From Lachnospiraceae bacterium (lineage in GTDB: Bacteria > Bacillota > Clostridia > Lachnospirales > Lachnospiraceae): DNA of 22,339 nt. Each line of letters begins with the position of its first letter. Positions within the stretch are counted from its first letter, which is position 1. Shown here piece after piece: positions 9,172 through 18,111 of this stretch. A model generated the notes under the pieces. That model saw only the letters and a program-made list of their open reading frames with translations, ran no database searches and was not told the DNA's origin. The position numbers and the translations under genes are program-made. The stretch is from the NCBI GenBank assembly GCA_900771995.1, contig CAAGQC010000053.1, positions 1 through 22,339 of the forward strand, given 5' to 3'.

Positions 9172-9945
9172 TTAAAGCATGAGCAATGTTCCCTCTTTCT
9201 TTCGGGTCTGTCCGGGAATCTCTTCCCTTCCGCCCGCTTCACCCAGAATTCTCTTCAATGCGCCATACATCTGCATATTTGTGTATTCCTTATTCTGCCC
9301 CAGCCTTGCATGAAGATAGGCACGGACCGCCTCATAAGGCATGGCTTCCTTCCTTTGCAGACATTGGAGACAGAATGCACAATCCCACGGATCTGTCACA
9401 GCATACTTCAATAATTCTCTTGCAAAGCTCTTTAAAATCTGCGGCCAGATGCCGGGATGATCCGGTGCGGCATAAGGCACGTAAATACGATTCACCGTAT
9501 CAAATTCGGTCTCGTAATCATAAAAGTCCACATAGTCTGAGCGAAGTCTTGCTCCCGCCTGAAGTTTAAACCGTGCCAGCTCCAGTTCCTGTTCTGCATC
9601 CGGCTCCTGTTCATCCACAATGATTTGTGACAAATACTCTTCACCGCCGCTGCCGATGGTCTTATCCCAGAAATGTACCTTTACATATGCCACTTTTCCT
9701 TCTGCTTTACACGAAACAGGATATGGTCTCTCCAGAAAATAGGGCACACCTTTGTAACACAATATTCCCGGCAGAAGAATCAGCCCTGTCTCCGTTCCCG
9801 TAATGTCACATCCATACAGAATTCCATCACTGTAATTCTGATACTGAAATCCAAACAGGCTTCTGGGAAAATCCCTGAGATTTTCCAACATCTCTTTTTT
9901 TAAAAGTCTTTTGGGTTCAAACACAGGATAAATATTCTGAAACAT
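9172..9945 (-). CDS. Probable baseplate protein (phage/TssK-like N-terminus)
   Basis: 257 aa, GGGAGAG before the ATG. The N-terminal half contains FPRSLFGFQYQNYSDGILYG, LILLPGILCYKGVPYFLE and KVAYVKVHFWD, a beta-rich pattern (entry at a position, value, then a covered strand) that I associate with phage baseplate or receptor-binding shoulder domains and with the TssK shell. The C-terminal half is helical (ILKSFARELLKYAVTDPWDCAF, YGALKRILGE) with three cysteines in FCLQC-type spacing. It lies 11 bases after the previous gene, in the block between the Hsp70-like gene and the VgrG-like genes. Baseplate assignment is inferred from position and the N-terminal pattern; no catalytic motif is seen. 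Confidence 0.75.
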   Translation of the reverse strand: MFQNIYPVFEPKRLLKKEMLENLRDFPRSLFGFQYQNYSDGILYGCDITGTETGLILLPGILCYKGVPYFLERPYPVSCKAEGKVAYVKVHFWDKTIGSGGEEYLSQIIVDEQEPDAEQELELARFKLQAGARLRSDYVDFYDYETEFDTVNRIYVPYAAPDHPGIWPQILKSFARELLKYAVTDPWDCAFCLQCLQRKEAMPYEAVRAYLHARLGQNKEYTNMQMYGALKRILGEAGGREEIPGQTRKKEGTLLML

Positions 9946-9956
9946 TTTCTCTCCCT

Positions 9957-10667
9957 TCAGCAGATCGCGATCTCCCCGATCCGCATCGTCTCCTCTACTC
10001 CGATTATCCCGAAATGATATTCATAAAAGATTTCCACCCGATACCGGATGTCCAGAAACGTATCGATCAGGAATCGGATCCTCTGCTCCAGGTTCCGCTC
10101 TCTCTTCCATCCGGTATAGATCAGAATCTCATCCGGATAGGCGTTGTTGTGATAGACGATGCTGTCCGCCACCAGACCATGAACCATATCCAGAAAAACC
10201 GGCAGGACACTGCCTGTCCGGAAGCTGTTCAGCCATCCGCCCAGCAATATCTCCTGCTCTTTGCTGCTCATTGACCGGAATACGTTTCCTGCTATTTCTC
10301 CGAAGTTTCCGTCCAGAATCTCTTTTGCAAGAAGTCTCTTGTGGTAATCTTCCCTTGTCATGCCCATCCTGATATCATTCTGTGCCAGCATATGCAGGCA
10401 TAAATTTGTCAGACTTTCCCGCAGTGAGGGGAACTCTGCCTCATCCGGTGGAAACATTTCACAGAATATGTCATAAAAGCGATAATAGGTATTCACCTCT
10501 ATGTTGATGTCTTCCGGCTGCTCCTCTTCTCCCAGCCAGGTCTGGTTGAGACAGGGCAGGGACAGTTCCATATACCCGCTGCCCTGTGGCGCATGGACAA
10601 ACCGAAGTCTCTCTTCCGGAATCTGTTCCTTTTTCGCTTCCAATAGTACTTCCCAGAGGTACCTCAT
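9957..10667 (-). CDS. Conserved-looking protein of unknown function, candidate baseplate part
   Basis: 236 aa; the ATG overlaps the preceding stop (ATGA), which points to translational coupling and perhaps a fixed ratio with the upstream product. Not recognised. Visible parts: a beta-rich N-terminus (YMELSLPCLNQTWLG), a middle helical region with many acidic residues (YDIFCEMFPPDEAEFPSLRE), and a C-terminal part with DEILIYTGWKRERNLEQRI, FLIDTFLDIRYRVEIFYEYH and an ending strand FGIIGVEETMRIGEIAI. No signal peptide, membrane segment or enzymatic motif. Its position among the spike and sheath genes suggests a wedge or baseplate subunit. It could equally be an assembly factor. Confidence 0.7.
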   Translation of the reverse strand: MRYLWEVLLEAKKEQIPEERLRFVHAPQGSGYMELSLPCLNQTWLGEEEQPEDINIEVNTYYRFYDIFCEMFPPDEAEFPSLRESLTNLCLHMLAQNDIRMGMTREDYHKRLLAKEILDGNFGEIAGNVFRSMSSKEQEILLGGWLNSFRTGSVLPVFLDMVHGLVADSIVYHNNAYPDEILIYTGWKRERNLEQRIRFLIDTFLDIRYRVEIFYEYHFGIIGVEETMRIGEIAIC

Positions 10668-11980
10668 ACCAATATTCCCCCACAGTCATATTCCGGATAG
10701 ATCCGCTGTACCTCAGATACCAGAAAACTCAGAATATCTCTCTGCAGCCACCTCTCCTGTTTTCCCGGTTGGAAATAGAGAACCAGTTTCTTCTGCGTTG
10801 ATCTGAGCCGGATCTCATCCGGAATAAAGCAGTTCACCGCGTATGTCTCCCTATTGCCCGGAAAGTCGTCCTCTACCTGACAGTCCTGATAACGTACATA
10901 ATCCTCCAGCCCGAATCCCTTTATGAAATGCGCCAGCTCTGTTTTGGTCCTGATCTGCTGGTTCCACTTTCTCTGGTATTTCTCTGCAAAGCTTTCTTCC
11001 CGGCCGTTTCCCATGATGGGAAAGGTATAGCGGTCTATCTTCTGCTCCTGGGAAGAACGGATCTGATAGATACCCCATTTTTTTGCTTCACCGGTTTTAC
11101 ATACGATTCGTAATCTTTCCCCTTCCTGACTGACACTCTGTACATTCCTGTCATCCTCCACCAGATATGCATGATTTATTCCATGCTTCTTCAGGGAAAC
11201 GCTGTGTTCATAATTCTGATGGTCTCCGCAGGGTATGGGGAAACCGATGCTGTCCAGCTCAAGTCTCTGAATATTCCATACCGGAATGACATCTTCTTGA
11301 ATCATACTGCTGTATTCTCCAAACTGGATGGTTACCCGCCTGATTTTCTCTTTGCCGGTAATTCCTTCCGGGAGCCCGGTCACGATCATGTCCGCCATCT
11401 TATACAGATAGGGTGCATTGGCGGTCTGCCAGGGTATGCCGTTTCTGGTAAACAACAGATACAGGTATTCTATTTTTTTCAGATACTCCCGATTTTCCCG
11501 CAGACGGATCTCCACCTTCCATTCCTTCTCCGGTTCTTCGGTCTCGATGACGCCTTCAAACACAGGCTGCAATGCCAGCAGTTTCTGCTGTTCCAGAAAA
11601 TCGCAGCGTAACATGACTTTCATCAGCCGGAACGCTCCCTCTTCTTCCACCGCCCGCAGAATTTCCTTCATATCATACAGTTTTTCTGCCAGATCACTTT
11701 CATCCATTGGTGACAGCAGATGGTGGGAGGCATCGAAAAATTCCCTCTCCACAATGCCTGTCTTTACATAATAGCGGTTTTTGTCATAGTCCAATTCTTC
11801 TTTGATGCGGCGCTCCAATCCCTCGTACATCTCCCGATTCTTGTCATACAGGGATAAAAAGACTCCTTCCATCAGATTCTTGAAGATCACCCTTTCTTCC
11901 AGACTGCTTATGGATTGTATCTCCTTCTGGATTATCTCTTTCATTACGTCCATGCCGTCTTCCTGACCTGACCACCCCAT
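10664..11980 (-). CDS. Large protein of unknown family, candidate baseplate wedge
   Basis: About 438 aa. The ATG at 11980 is preferred because AGGTG lies six bases upstream; a GTG at 11989 and ATGs at 11953 and 11944 are also possible. Not recognised. Residues 1-130 are mostly helical (LEERVIFKNLMEGVFLSLYD, REMYEGLERRIKEELD). A middle stretch reads NREYLKKIEYLYLLFTRNGI and then strands (VTIQFGEYSS, VIPVWNIQRLELDSIGFPIP). The C-terminal third has DRYTFPIMGNGREES, HFIKGFGLEDYVRYQD and KLVLYFQPGKQ before a final helix. It is the largest of the four unknown proteins, and T6SS and phage baseplates usually have one large wedge protein (TssF/gp6). That parallel is positional only. Confidence 0.72.
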   Translation of the reverse strand: MGWSGQEDGMDVMKEIIQKEIQSISSLEERVIFKNLMEGVFLSLYDKNREMYEGLERRIKEELDYDKNRYYVKTGIVEREFFDASHHLLSPMDESDLAEKLYDMKEILRAVEEEGAFRLMKVMLRCDFLEQQKLLALQPVFEGVIETEEPEKEWKVEIRLRENREYLKKIEYLYLLFTRNGIPWQTANAPYLYKMADMIVTGLPEGITGKEKIRRVTIQFGEYSSMIQEDVIPVWNIQRLELDSIGFPIPCGDHQNYEHSVSLKKHGINHAYLVEDDRNVQSVSQEGERLRIVCKTGEAKKWGIYQIRSSQEQKIDRYTFPIMGNGREESFAEKYQRKWNQQIRTKTELAHFIKGFGLEDYVRYQDCQVEDDFPGNRETYAVNCFIPDEIRLRSTQKKLVLYFQPGKQERWLQRDILSFLVSEVQRIYPEYDCGGILV

Positions 11981-11989
11981 AATGCACAC

Positions 11990-14497
11990 CTACTTCCTTC
12001 CGTCAAAGAAATTCAGTTCCCAGGTATCGTCTTCAAAATCGAAGAAGGTTTCTGCACCTTTATATAGTTCCTCTTGATCTCTCAGGATGGGCAGCACCAC
12101 AAATCCCCAACGTTCCTTGGAAACCCATACAAAGAACTTCATCTCTCCCTCTAAAATGATATCTGTTTCTTCCTGAATCACCGTACCCGCATAATCCTCG
12201 TCGATCTCCTTCTGGGTAGTCTTCTCAAATTTAGAAGTGTCATAGGCAAAATGGTATGTCCTGAGCCATTCCCCCTGTTCATCATTAAGATACAGATCCA
12301 ATTGATTTCCGATGTGGAAACGGGAAATGTATCCGATCACATTCTGCGTATCCTGACTCTTAATCAGGGTTTTCTCTTCCTTTTCATGGGTATATGCCAT
12401 AATCTCATAGGGCAGGCTGCCTACTCTATAGTTCTCGTTTACCTTCATGTATCCCAGCTTGCAGTTCATAAAGTAAGCAAGTGCTCCCTCCAGACAGCAC
12501 ATTTTCAGTTCCGTCCCTGCATCGTCCCGCCGGACACCCTGTATCCGCTTTCCCGGAACATACTGTTTGAGCGCTTCCAGAAACAGTCTCGATTTGCAGG
12601 ACTGCCCCGTCAGCTTGATCATCTCATATTCCGCAAGCTGTCCTTTTTCAAATTTCTGATCGAGAAAACGCTCCATCAGTCCATATATTTCCGGTCTCAA
12701 TAGTTCCTCTATTTCATGTAAATACAGACAGATTTCCAAAGGTCCGGAAATCGTTTCCAGCTGCTCTGCAGCGGATCCGCCATCTCCTTTTCCACAGAAG
12801 GAAAGCTTCCATTTATCTAAGAAGAGATCCTCTCCCTTATTCGTGGATATTTTCAGCCTGTAACAGAATCCGGCTTGAAAAAACAGCTTTTTCACCTGTT
12901 CTGCCAGTTCAAAAAGGTAGTAGTAATTATTCTTGACGTAGAAATACTGCTCCCTGCTCCTGCCCTCATACTCCTTAAACCGGGTAGGCAGCCACTTTTC
13001 TGCCTGAAGGTATCGTCTCTCCAGTTCCTCGTAAGCGGATTTGCCTTCCTCTGCGCCCCCTATGAATAAGGCTTCTTTCGTCTGAAATCCCAGTTCTTCC
13101 GTCAGACGCAGCTTTAAAAGCTGAAGAATACGGTAGGTCAGGTTATTTCCGCCCAGATTTGTGTCGCCGTTTTCATAGCGTGTTTCCAGATCAATGATAT
13201 AGGACACCCTGTTATTCTCAATCCGGAACCGCCCGGAAGTTAAATCTGTGGTTCCGCCGCCACAGTCAATCACAAGGGCGTGATACCATCTGCGTTCCTC
13301 ATATTCCTTTGCCCGGATCATGCTGTGAATGCTGTGGAACAATACGGCCATTCCCTCGTCCAGCTCGCAGTTCACGGTATATTCCGGAAGCAGTTCCTTG
13401 AACACCCGCCGGAACTTCTCTTTCTGCCGGATCGGTGCCAATAGCTGAATATTGGTAAAGCTGCACTTAAACTGCTGACGCGCCATTTCCAGAAGATGAT
13501 CCAGATAGGCACGGAGCATCTCTTTTCTCGGAAACTGGTATTTATATCCACTCTTTAATATGACGCTCTCCACCCGGTCTGCATCGCTGATCCACCGCTT
13601 GATATCATAAAATACAGCTGCATCCTCATCCCGGTAGTTCTGCCTGTTCATCTCCTGTGCATCATAGCCAAACAAAAATTCCGTTTCTCCGCCCGCTTTT
13701 TCCTGCACACCGATCACACTGGGAATAATCGTTTTTCCCTTCGCCGTCGCGATCCGCATACTTCCATCCGACAGACAGATTCCCATGGTGGTATTGGAGC
13801 TTCCAAAGTCGATCACCAGCGGCAGATCGGCCTGGGGAATCTGTCTTTCCTGAACATCCAGAAGCGGAATGCGAACAGCCTCCGTATGTCCGGGCGTGAA
13901 GACATGATTTCCGTAATAACAGTCATACAGAAATTCCGAGATTGCTTCATTCGGGAAATACAGAATGGAATACTGATGCTTCTCCAACGGACATACCGGC
14001 ATCCCTTTTCCCTTAAACAGATACGCCACATCCTCTATTTCCTCTATGTAGAAACAGGTATATATTTTAAATGCCTCATCCACCAGCAGGAGATTTCCGG
14101 CGAAAAGCTTTTCCTCAGATTTGATCCGGTAGCCGTCCAGTTCATTCATTTCCGTATCATGGAAAATCGTAATGGTACCGGGTATATCCACTTCCGGAGT
14201 CTCCAGAAAACGGATGACCTGATGCTTCAAAAACTCCTGTATGCGTTCCATTCCGCCTTCACAGAATTCTCTGATATGTCGGTATTCCTTCTGTCCCCTG
14301 AACCGCATAATCAAACGGATCAGCCCATCCTTGTCGTCATTTTTGGCAGAAGAAACCACCAGACGCTCTTTTCTGCATATTTCACGCAGGTGAAATGTCG
14401 TCATCTTTTCCAGTTCACTCTGTCTGTAGGTATGTTTCTCCGTCACTCCCTGACTGGGATTCAGGGTATAAGTATACCGGCTCATGCTTTCTCCCAT
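11990..14497 (-). CDS. Hsp70-like (actin-fold) ATPase with SAP-like N-terminus
   Basis: About 835 aa from the ATG at 14497 (GGGG seven bases upstream); an ATG at 14485 with GGGAG is an alternative. Residues about 23-68 resemble a SAP-type helix-turn-helix (LEKMTTFHLREICRKERL, KDGLIRLIMRFRG). The Hsp70/actin fold follows: phosphate-1 motif VIDFGSSNTTMGI near 228-240, a counterpart of the Hsp70 EPTAA region (LDEGMAVLFHS near 379-389), phosphate-2 motif VIDCGGGTTDLT near 409-420, and an adenosine-type motif LTGQSCKSRLF near 629-639. A beta-rich tail of about 150 residues follows. The usual Hsp70 substrate domain is not apparent. The gene sits in the same operon as a DnaJ gene. An assembly or recycling role is inferred. 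Confidence 0.85.
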   Translation of the reverse strand: MGESMSRYTYTLNPSQGVTEKHTYRQSELEKMTTFHLREICRKERLVVSSAKNDDKDGLIRLIMRFRGQKEYRHIREFCEGGMERIQEFLKHQVIRFLETPEVDIPGTITIFHDTEMNELDGYRIKSEEKLFAGNLLLVDEAFKIYTCFYIEEIEDVAYLFKGKGMPVCPLEKHQYSILYFPNEAISEFLYDCYYGNHVFTPGHTEAVRIPLLDVQERQIPQADLPLVIDFGSSNTTMGICLSDGSMRIATAKGKTIIPSVIGVQEKAGGETEFLFGYDAQEMNRQNYRDEDAAVFYDIKRWISDADRVESVILKSGYKYQFPRKEMLRAYLDHLLEMARQQFKCSFTNIQLLAPIRQKEKFRRVFKELLPEYTVNCELDEGMAVLFHSIHSMIRAKEYEERRWYHALVIDCGGGTTDLTSGRFRIENNRVSYIIDLETRYENGDTNLGGNNLTYRILQLLKLRLTEELGFQTKEALFIGGAEEGKSAYEELERRYLQAEKWLPTRFKEYEGRSREQYFYVKNNYYYLFELAEQVKKLFFQAGFCYRLKISTNKGEDLFLDKWKLSFCGKGDGGSAAEQLETISGPLEICLYLHEIEELLRPEIYGLMERFLDQKFEKGQLAEYEMIKLTGQSCKSRLFLEALKQYVPGKRIQGVRRDDAGTELKMCCLEGALAYFMNCKLGYMKVNENYRVGSLPYEIMAYTHEKEEKTLIKSQDTQNVIGYISRFHIGNQLDLYLNDEQGEWLRTYHFAYDTSKFEKTTQKEIDEDYAGTVIQEETDIILEGEMKFFVWVSKERWGFVVLPILRDQEELYKGAETFFDFEDDTWELNFFDGRK

Positions 14498-14519
14498 CTG
14501 TTTCCCCTTCCACACATCC

Positions 14520-16169
14520 TTATTCTGATTTCTGCTTCTCCGCCTCTGCCGCCTGCGCTTCCTTTGCTGCAATTCCGGCCTGGGCAGCTTCCATCTTTTT
14601 ATCAATTCCGTCGGCCAGCTCCGTCAGACCCAGCTGCTTATAGGAGGCCTGGGCCACACGATAAAAGGTAATGGCACTTTCATAACTGCCTTGGGCCAAC
14701 AGTTCATTTCCCTGATTTTCCATATTTATGGCGTTCTGCTGGTCATTTGTCTTCTGATCCTGATCCAGTGCCCGGCTGACCGCCTCTGCTTCGATCTGTT
14801 CCTGCAGGCGTTTCTCCGCCGCTAACTGTTCCTTTTCCAGCGTTTCTTCCGCTGCCATCTGTAACTCCAGTGCTTCCTTCTTTCCATCCATGAAGTAAAG
14901 CGCTGCAGCCTTTTCCTTTGCTTCCTGATAGAGTGCAATGGCGCCTGTCAGATTGTCATACTCCTCTTTTCTCTCTCCCTGAGCAATCAGATCAAACACT
15001 TCTATGTACCCTTCCGTCCGGTTAAGCTGTCCCTCAATATAGGAAAGTCCCACATTTCCGTTTTCCACCGCCATCTGTCTGGCTGCAAGATACAGTTCCT
15101 GTGCTTTCTGATATTCCGCTGCGCTCAATGCTTCATCCGCTAAGATCACCTGCTCTGCCAGTTTCGTATAGGAATCGGCCTCCCGATATTCCTGCTCCTT
15201 ATGCAGGCTGTCGGCCAGCTTTTTCGCTGCCTCATATTCTTCCGCCACTTTCTGGAAGTTACTGCAGGCAAGGTACTCCTCACCGCTTTCCATATACTGC
15301 AACAGGGACTGCGTTTTGTTCTGAATACTGCGGTACCGCAGAAACAGGGTCACGCCGACGGTAATCACCACCAACAGAACAGGCAGGACGATCATCAGAA
15401 CCTTTTTGACGGAAACCGGTTTTTTCGGAGACTGATACACCTTGTTTACAGCAGTCACAGCCATGGAGTAATTGTCGATACTTCTACTGTTCTGCTCCAT
15501 CAGGATACAGTCTTCCACCTGATCCAGAATATCCTTTGTCTCTTTGGCGTCATTGACGATCCGCAGGAGTTCCTGCTCTCCACACTGTTCCCATACGCCT
15601 CTGGTAAGCTGTATCAGGAGATCTCCTGCTTCCAGCTTCTTTTTCCGGGAAATCTGTATCTCCGGCTTTCCTCTTTCCCCCAGAAAGGAATAAAGATTGT
15701 TGCGCTCTTCATGCCTTGCGGCCTCATCCAGCAGGATCCGTTCCTGTTCCGGCAGATTCTGCGTCAGCGACTGGTCCTTCGTCTGTTCCAGAATCCGGGC
15801 GTTCCGGATCAGGTACAGACGGCTGTTGCCCACATGACAATAGCGAAGCGTCCGGTAGTCGGTCACTGCCACCACCACAGCAACCTTTAAATGCATTCCC
15901 GCTCTTTGCTTCAGGAGCTCTGTATGTGCTCTGAGCAGATATCGCCGGAGAGTGCCCTTTCCCATCGTGGGTGCTTCCGTAAAGTCACGGATAATACTGT
16001 CTACTACCAATCTTGCACTGTTAACGGCCGGTTCGTCATCCAGACTGTCCGCCAATACATAGCAGGCAAAATCATCCATCTCCACATAACCGAAATAGTC
16101 TCGGTTAGAGAGCTTCTGTCCCTCTTCTGATATATGAAGCGTCTGAAAATCAGAATTGATTCGTCTCAT
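14520..16169 (-). CDS. PP2C-like pseudophosphatase, membrane segment and TPR-like domain
   Basis: 549 aa; the ATG directly follows the upstream stop (TAAATG), with GGAGG before it. Residues about 20-240 follow the PP2C fold (NRDYFGYVE, YVLADSLDD near 38-45, RYCHVGNSRLYLIRN near 109-123, LLIQLTRGVWE near 184-194, IDNYSMAV near 231-238). Key sites are degenerate: the DGxG loop reads ADSLDD, VGDSR reads VGNSR, and the conserved SDG Asp is Arg in LTRG. Residues about 256-278 form one clear membrane segment (VLMIVLPVLLVVITVGVTLF). From about 285 the protein is a string of TPR-like helix pairs (NFQKVAEEYEAAKKLAD, EYQKAQELYLAARQMA, SYESAITFYRVAQASY) ending in an Ala/Glu-rich tail. Probably a membrane scaffold in which the PP2C-like half senses phosphoproteins; catalysis is doubtful. 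Confidence 0.82.
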   Translation of the reverse strand: MRRINSDFQTLHISEEGQKLSNRDYFGYVEMDDFACYVLADSLDDEPAVNSARLVVDSIIRDFTEAPTMGKGTLRRYLLRAHTELLKQRAGMHLKVAVVVAVTDYRTLRYCHVGNSRLYLIRNARILEQTKDQSLTQNLPEQERILLDEAARHEERNNLYSFLGERGKPEIQISRKKKLEAGDLLIQLTRGVWEQCGEQELLRIVNDAKETKDILDQVEDCILMEQNSRSIDNYSMAVTAVNKVYQSPKKPVSVKKVLMIVLPVLLVVITVGVTLFLRYRSIQNKTQSLLQYMESGEEYLACSNFQKVAEEYEAAKKLADSLHKEQEYREADSYTKLAEQVILADEALSAAEYQKAQELYLAARQMAVENGNVGLSYIEGQLNRTEGYIEVFDLIAQGERKEEYDNLTGAIALYQEAKEKAAALYFMDGKKEALELQMAAEETLEKEQLAAEKRLQEQIEAEAVSRALDQDQKTNDQQNAINMENQGNELLAQGSYESAITFYRVAQASYKQLGLTELADGIDKKMEAAQAGIAAKEAQAAEAEKQKSE

Positions 16170-17012
16170 TTAAGCCTCCAACCTTTGTATCAGTATGACA
16201 CTTCCATTGTCCCTCTGGGGATTTCCCTTCTGCTCTGCTGCACGGATCAGGCAGTCTGCGGATTTCTGGGAATCATCCGTGTCGATCAGGATATCCTCTA
16301 TTTCTCTCCAGGAAAGTTCCTCAAAGATCCCTTTGCTCATCAATAACACTTTATCTTCCGGCTTTAGCAGCACAGGCTTTTCACATACCTCTATCTCATG
16401 GAAGCCATCCTGTCCCAGATAACTCCAGACCTTTTTCTCCTCCATGCTCCAAAGCGTATCCTGTCTGGATATTTTACCGTCTTCATAGGCCTGCGCCGCC
16501 AGAACATCCAGCGTCTGCCCCTTGCTCAGCGGAATCATCTCCCCGCCCCGCATGACTGCGACACGGATATCTCCTGCCACCGCATAATACAGGTGGCTGC
16601 GATTTATAAACACTGCGCCGGTGCTGGCACCGCCTCTGCGCTCTCCTATCGTTCTCTGGATACGCTGGCTTGCCTCCAGAAACGATGTCCTGAAAAAATA
16701 TATCGGATCGTTTAGCTCGCAATATGGCTCATAACGATCCAGAATCGCATCCGCTGCCACCTGTGCACACACTTTACCCGTATTGGCACTGCCGATTCCA
16801 TCCGCTATGACCGCCATCAGCCCGGCACTGCTGTCCCATATCTGGGCAACGTCCGCCTGTACCTGCCGGCTGCCGGTAGTCTGCGCAATACCGATCCCCG
16901 GCCGCTTATCAGTTCCGCAGGATCCATCTCCCCATTTCAAAATGCAGCGGCAGAAGATCAAAATGATGTATACAAGCCCCAGACCTGACAACGCCTGCAT
17001 ACCCATCGTCAT
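16170..17012 (-). CDS. PP2C-type Ser/Thr phosphatase-like protein, membrane-anchored
   Basis: 280 aa from the ATG at 17012, chosen because GGGGGG lies seven bases upstream and the start overlaps the preceding stop as ATGA. Residues 8-25 form a membrane segment (LSGLGLVYIILIFCRCIL). PP2C motifs follow: SRQVQAD near 48-54, ADGIGSANTGK near 70-80, GASTGAVF near 128-135, AVAGDIRVAVMRGGE near 144-158, VLLMSKGIFEEL near 222-233 and RDNGSVILIQ near 267-276. The usual SDG metal-binding Asp is Lys here (SKG), while the other Asp positions remain, so activity may be reduced or lost. In T6SS a phosphatase of this kind (PppA) counters a kinase (PpkA) acting on an FHA protein. The same pathway is likely here; no kinase is in the window. 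Confidence 0.85.
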   Translation of the reverse strand: MTMGMQALSGLGLVYIILIFCRCILKWGDGSCGTDKRPGIGIAQTTGSRQVQADVAQIWDSSAGLMAVIADGIGSANTGKVCAQVAADAILDRYEPYCELNDPIYFFRTSFLEASQRIQRTIGERRGGASTGAVFINRSHLYYAVAGDIRVAVMRGGEMIPLSKGQTLDVLAAQAYEDGKISRQDTLWSMEEKKVWSYLGQDGFHEIEVCEKPVLLKPEDKVLLMSKGIFEELSWREIEDILIDTDDSQKSADCLIRAAEQKGNPQRDNGSVILIQRLEA

Positions 17013-17506
17013 TTCAGATCCCCCCACGAGAAATTATTTCCGCACAGAGGAACAAACAGAAAACGGCTCTGCCCCAGATTGATGATATCGTAGGGATTCA
17101 GTTCCAGCGGTACATATACAGGCTTATCGTTCAGGTACGCAATACCGGAAGAATCTCCCGGAAGTATCATGGTATTTAGGTTCTTAGGATCATATACAAT
17201 GATAGCGTGATTTCTGCGGTTGATCTCATTATCCCCCAGAATCTGGATATCCATTTCATCCCCCCGGCCTACAAAATTCTTACCTTCATGAATTTTGTAA
17301 TCCATACCTACCTTTGCACCCTCAATGCAGATGATCCAGCCGCACACAGGACGCACCGTCTCCTCCAGTATTTCCACGGGAGGCTCAAATCCCAGCGGTT
17401 TTTCCGCAAATGCCTCGTCCTGCGTTTTCATATTGCAGTACGGGCAGATCTTCCCATAACGTCTGGGGTTATAAATGTGTCCATTCGGACATTTCGCCAA
17501 ACCCAT
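17009..17506 (-). CDS. Zinc-ribbon FHA-domain protein
   Basis: 165 aa, GGGAG just before the ATG. Residues 1-28 hold a treble-clef or zinc-ribbon-like cluster: CPNGHIY with C6 and H10, then CPYC with C21 and C24. Residues about 76-155 form an FHA domain: FVGRG at 78-82, NRRNHAIIVYD at 96-106 (the conserved His kept), and a final NPYDIINLGQSRFLFVP. The usual C-terminal Asn region reads GIAYLNDKPV. FHA domains bind phosphothreonine, and in T6SS an FHA protein is the switch phosphorylated to trigger assembly. Between the two FHA and two PP2C-like genes it likely belongs to that control chain. Metal binding and partner are inferred. Confidence 0.88.
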   Translation of the reverse strand: MGLAKCPNGHIYNPRRYGKICPYCNMKTQDEAFAEKPLGFEPPVEILEETVRPVCGWIICIEGAKVGMDYKIHEGKNFVGRGDEMDIQILGDNEINRRNHAIIVYDPKNLNTMILPGDSSGIAYLNDKPVYVPLELNPYDIINLGQSRFLFVPLCGNNFSWGDLK

Positions 17507-17544
17507 TTTCTCCCATCTCCTATCCTTTTTATCTCTACTTCACA

Positions 17545-18111
17545 TTACGTCAGAAGCAGCTTCGTATTCGCAATGTAAAGAACATCTCCTGCCACAACCT
17601 TACAGGGGCGGTGGATCACCCTGTAGCATTCCCCGTCTTCCACCTTTCCTACTTTTACACCGTTCTGAGACCCAAGATCCTCCACATACCATTGATCCAG
17701 ACAGAAATTCAGCACAGCATGCTGAAAGTCAATAAAGCTGCTGTACTCACAGTCTGACAGATCAATATCCAGCTCCTGATCCCGCCCGGCTTTTCCGATG
17801 ATCAGGGAAATCTTTCCCTGCAAGTCCCATGATTTAATGGGCTTTCCTTCCTCATCCAGCAGAATCAGCCTTTGTATCCCCTGTATTCTTTCCGCCTCTG
17901 GCATGATCTCTTCCGTATTCTTGCTGCCGCTGAGCCGGAAAAGATCATATATCGCCGCTGCCATTCCGATAACAATGACAAAATAAACCGCAGGTGCAAA
18001 GCGCCATGTCCCTATTTCCTTAAAGACAAGGAAAACAGCACCTGCTCCGCATAAAATAATCAGAACATCCAGCGTCTGTTTAACTCTTTTTCCTTTTGCT
18101 TCCCGCCGCAT
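17545..18111 (-). CDS. Two-pass membrane FHA-domain protein
   Basis: 188 aa from the ATG at 18111, with AGGAGG 12 bases upstream; a longer in-frame reading to 18288 lies inside the dnaJ-like gene and is not preferred. The start overlaps the DnaJ gene end by 32 bases. Membrane segments at about 13-31 (TLDVLIILCGAGAVFLVF) and 39-58 (APAVYFVIVIGMAAAIYDLF). Residues 101-188 are a canonical FHA domain: IGKAGRD near 105-111, H131 in DFQHAVLNF, and WYVEDLGSQNGVKVG near 141-155 with the phosphothreonine-contacting Asn. Topology (short N-terminus, short loop, large C-terminal domain) fits a cytoplasmic FHA domain tethered to the membrane. A likely membrane docking site for the assembling machine, in a bacterium without TssJLM. 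Confidence 0.88.
   Translation of the reverse strand: MRREAKGKRVKQTLDVLIILCGAGAVFLVFKEIGTWRFAPAVYFVIVIGMAAAIYDLFRLSGSKNTEEIMPEAERIQGIQRLILLDEEGKPIKSWDLQGKISLIIGKAGRDQELDIDLSDCEYSSFIDFQHAVLNFCLDQWYVEDLGSQNGVKVGKVEDGECYRVIHRPCKVVAGDVLYIANTKLLLT

Noticed and set aside
13886..14671. Long plus-strand open frame of 261 codons opposite the Hsp70-like gene
   Set aside because: No ribosome site, no recognisable domain, and it crosses a gene boundary of the opposite strand; likely chance.
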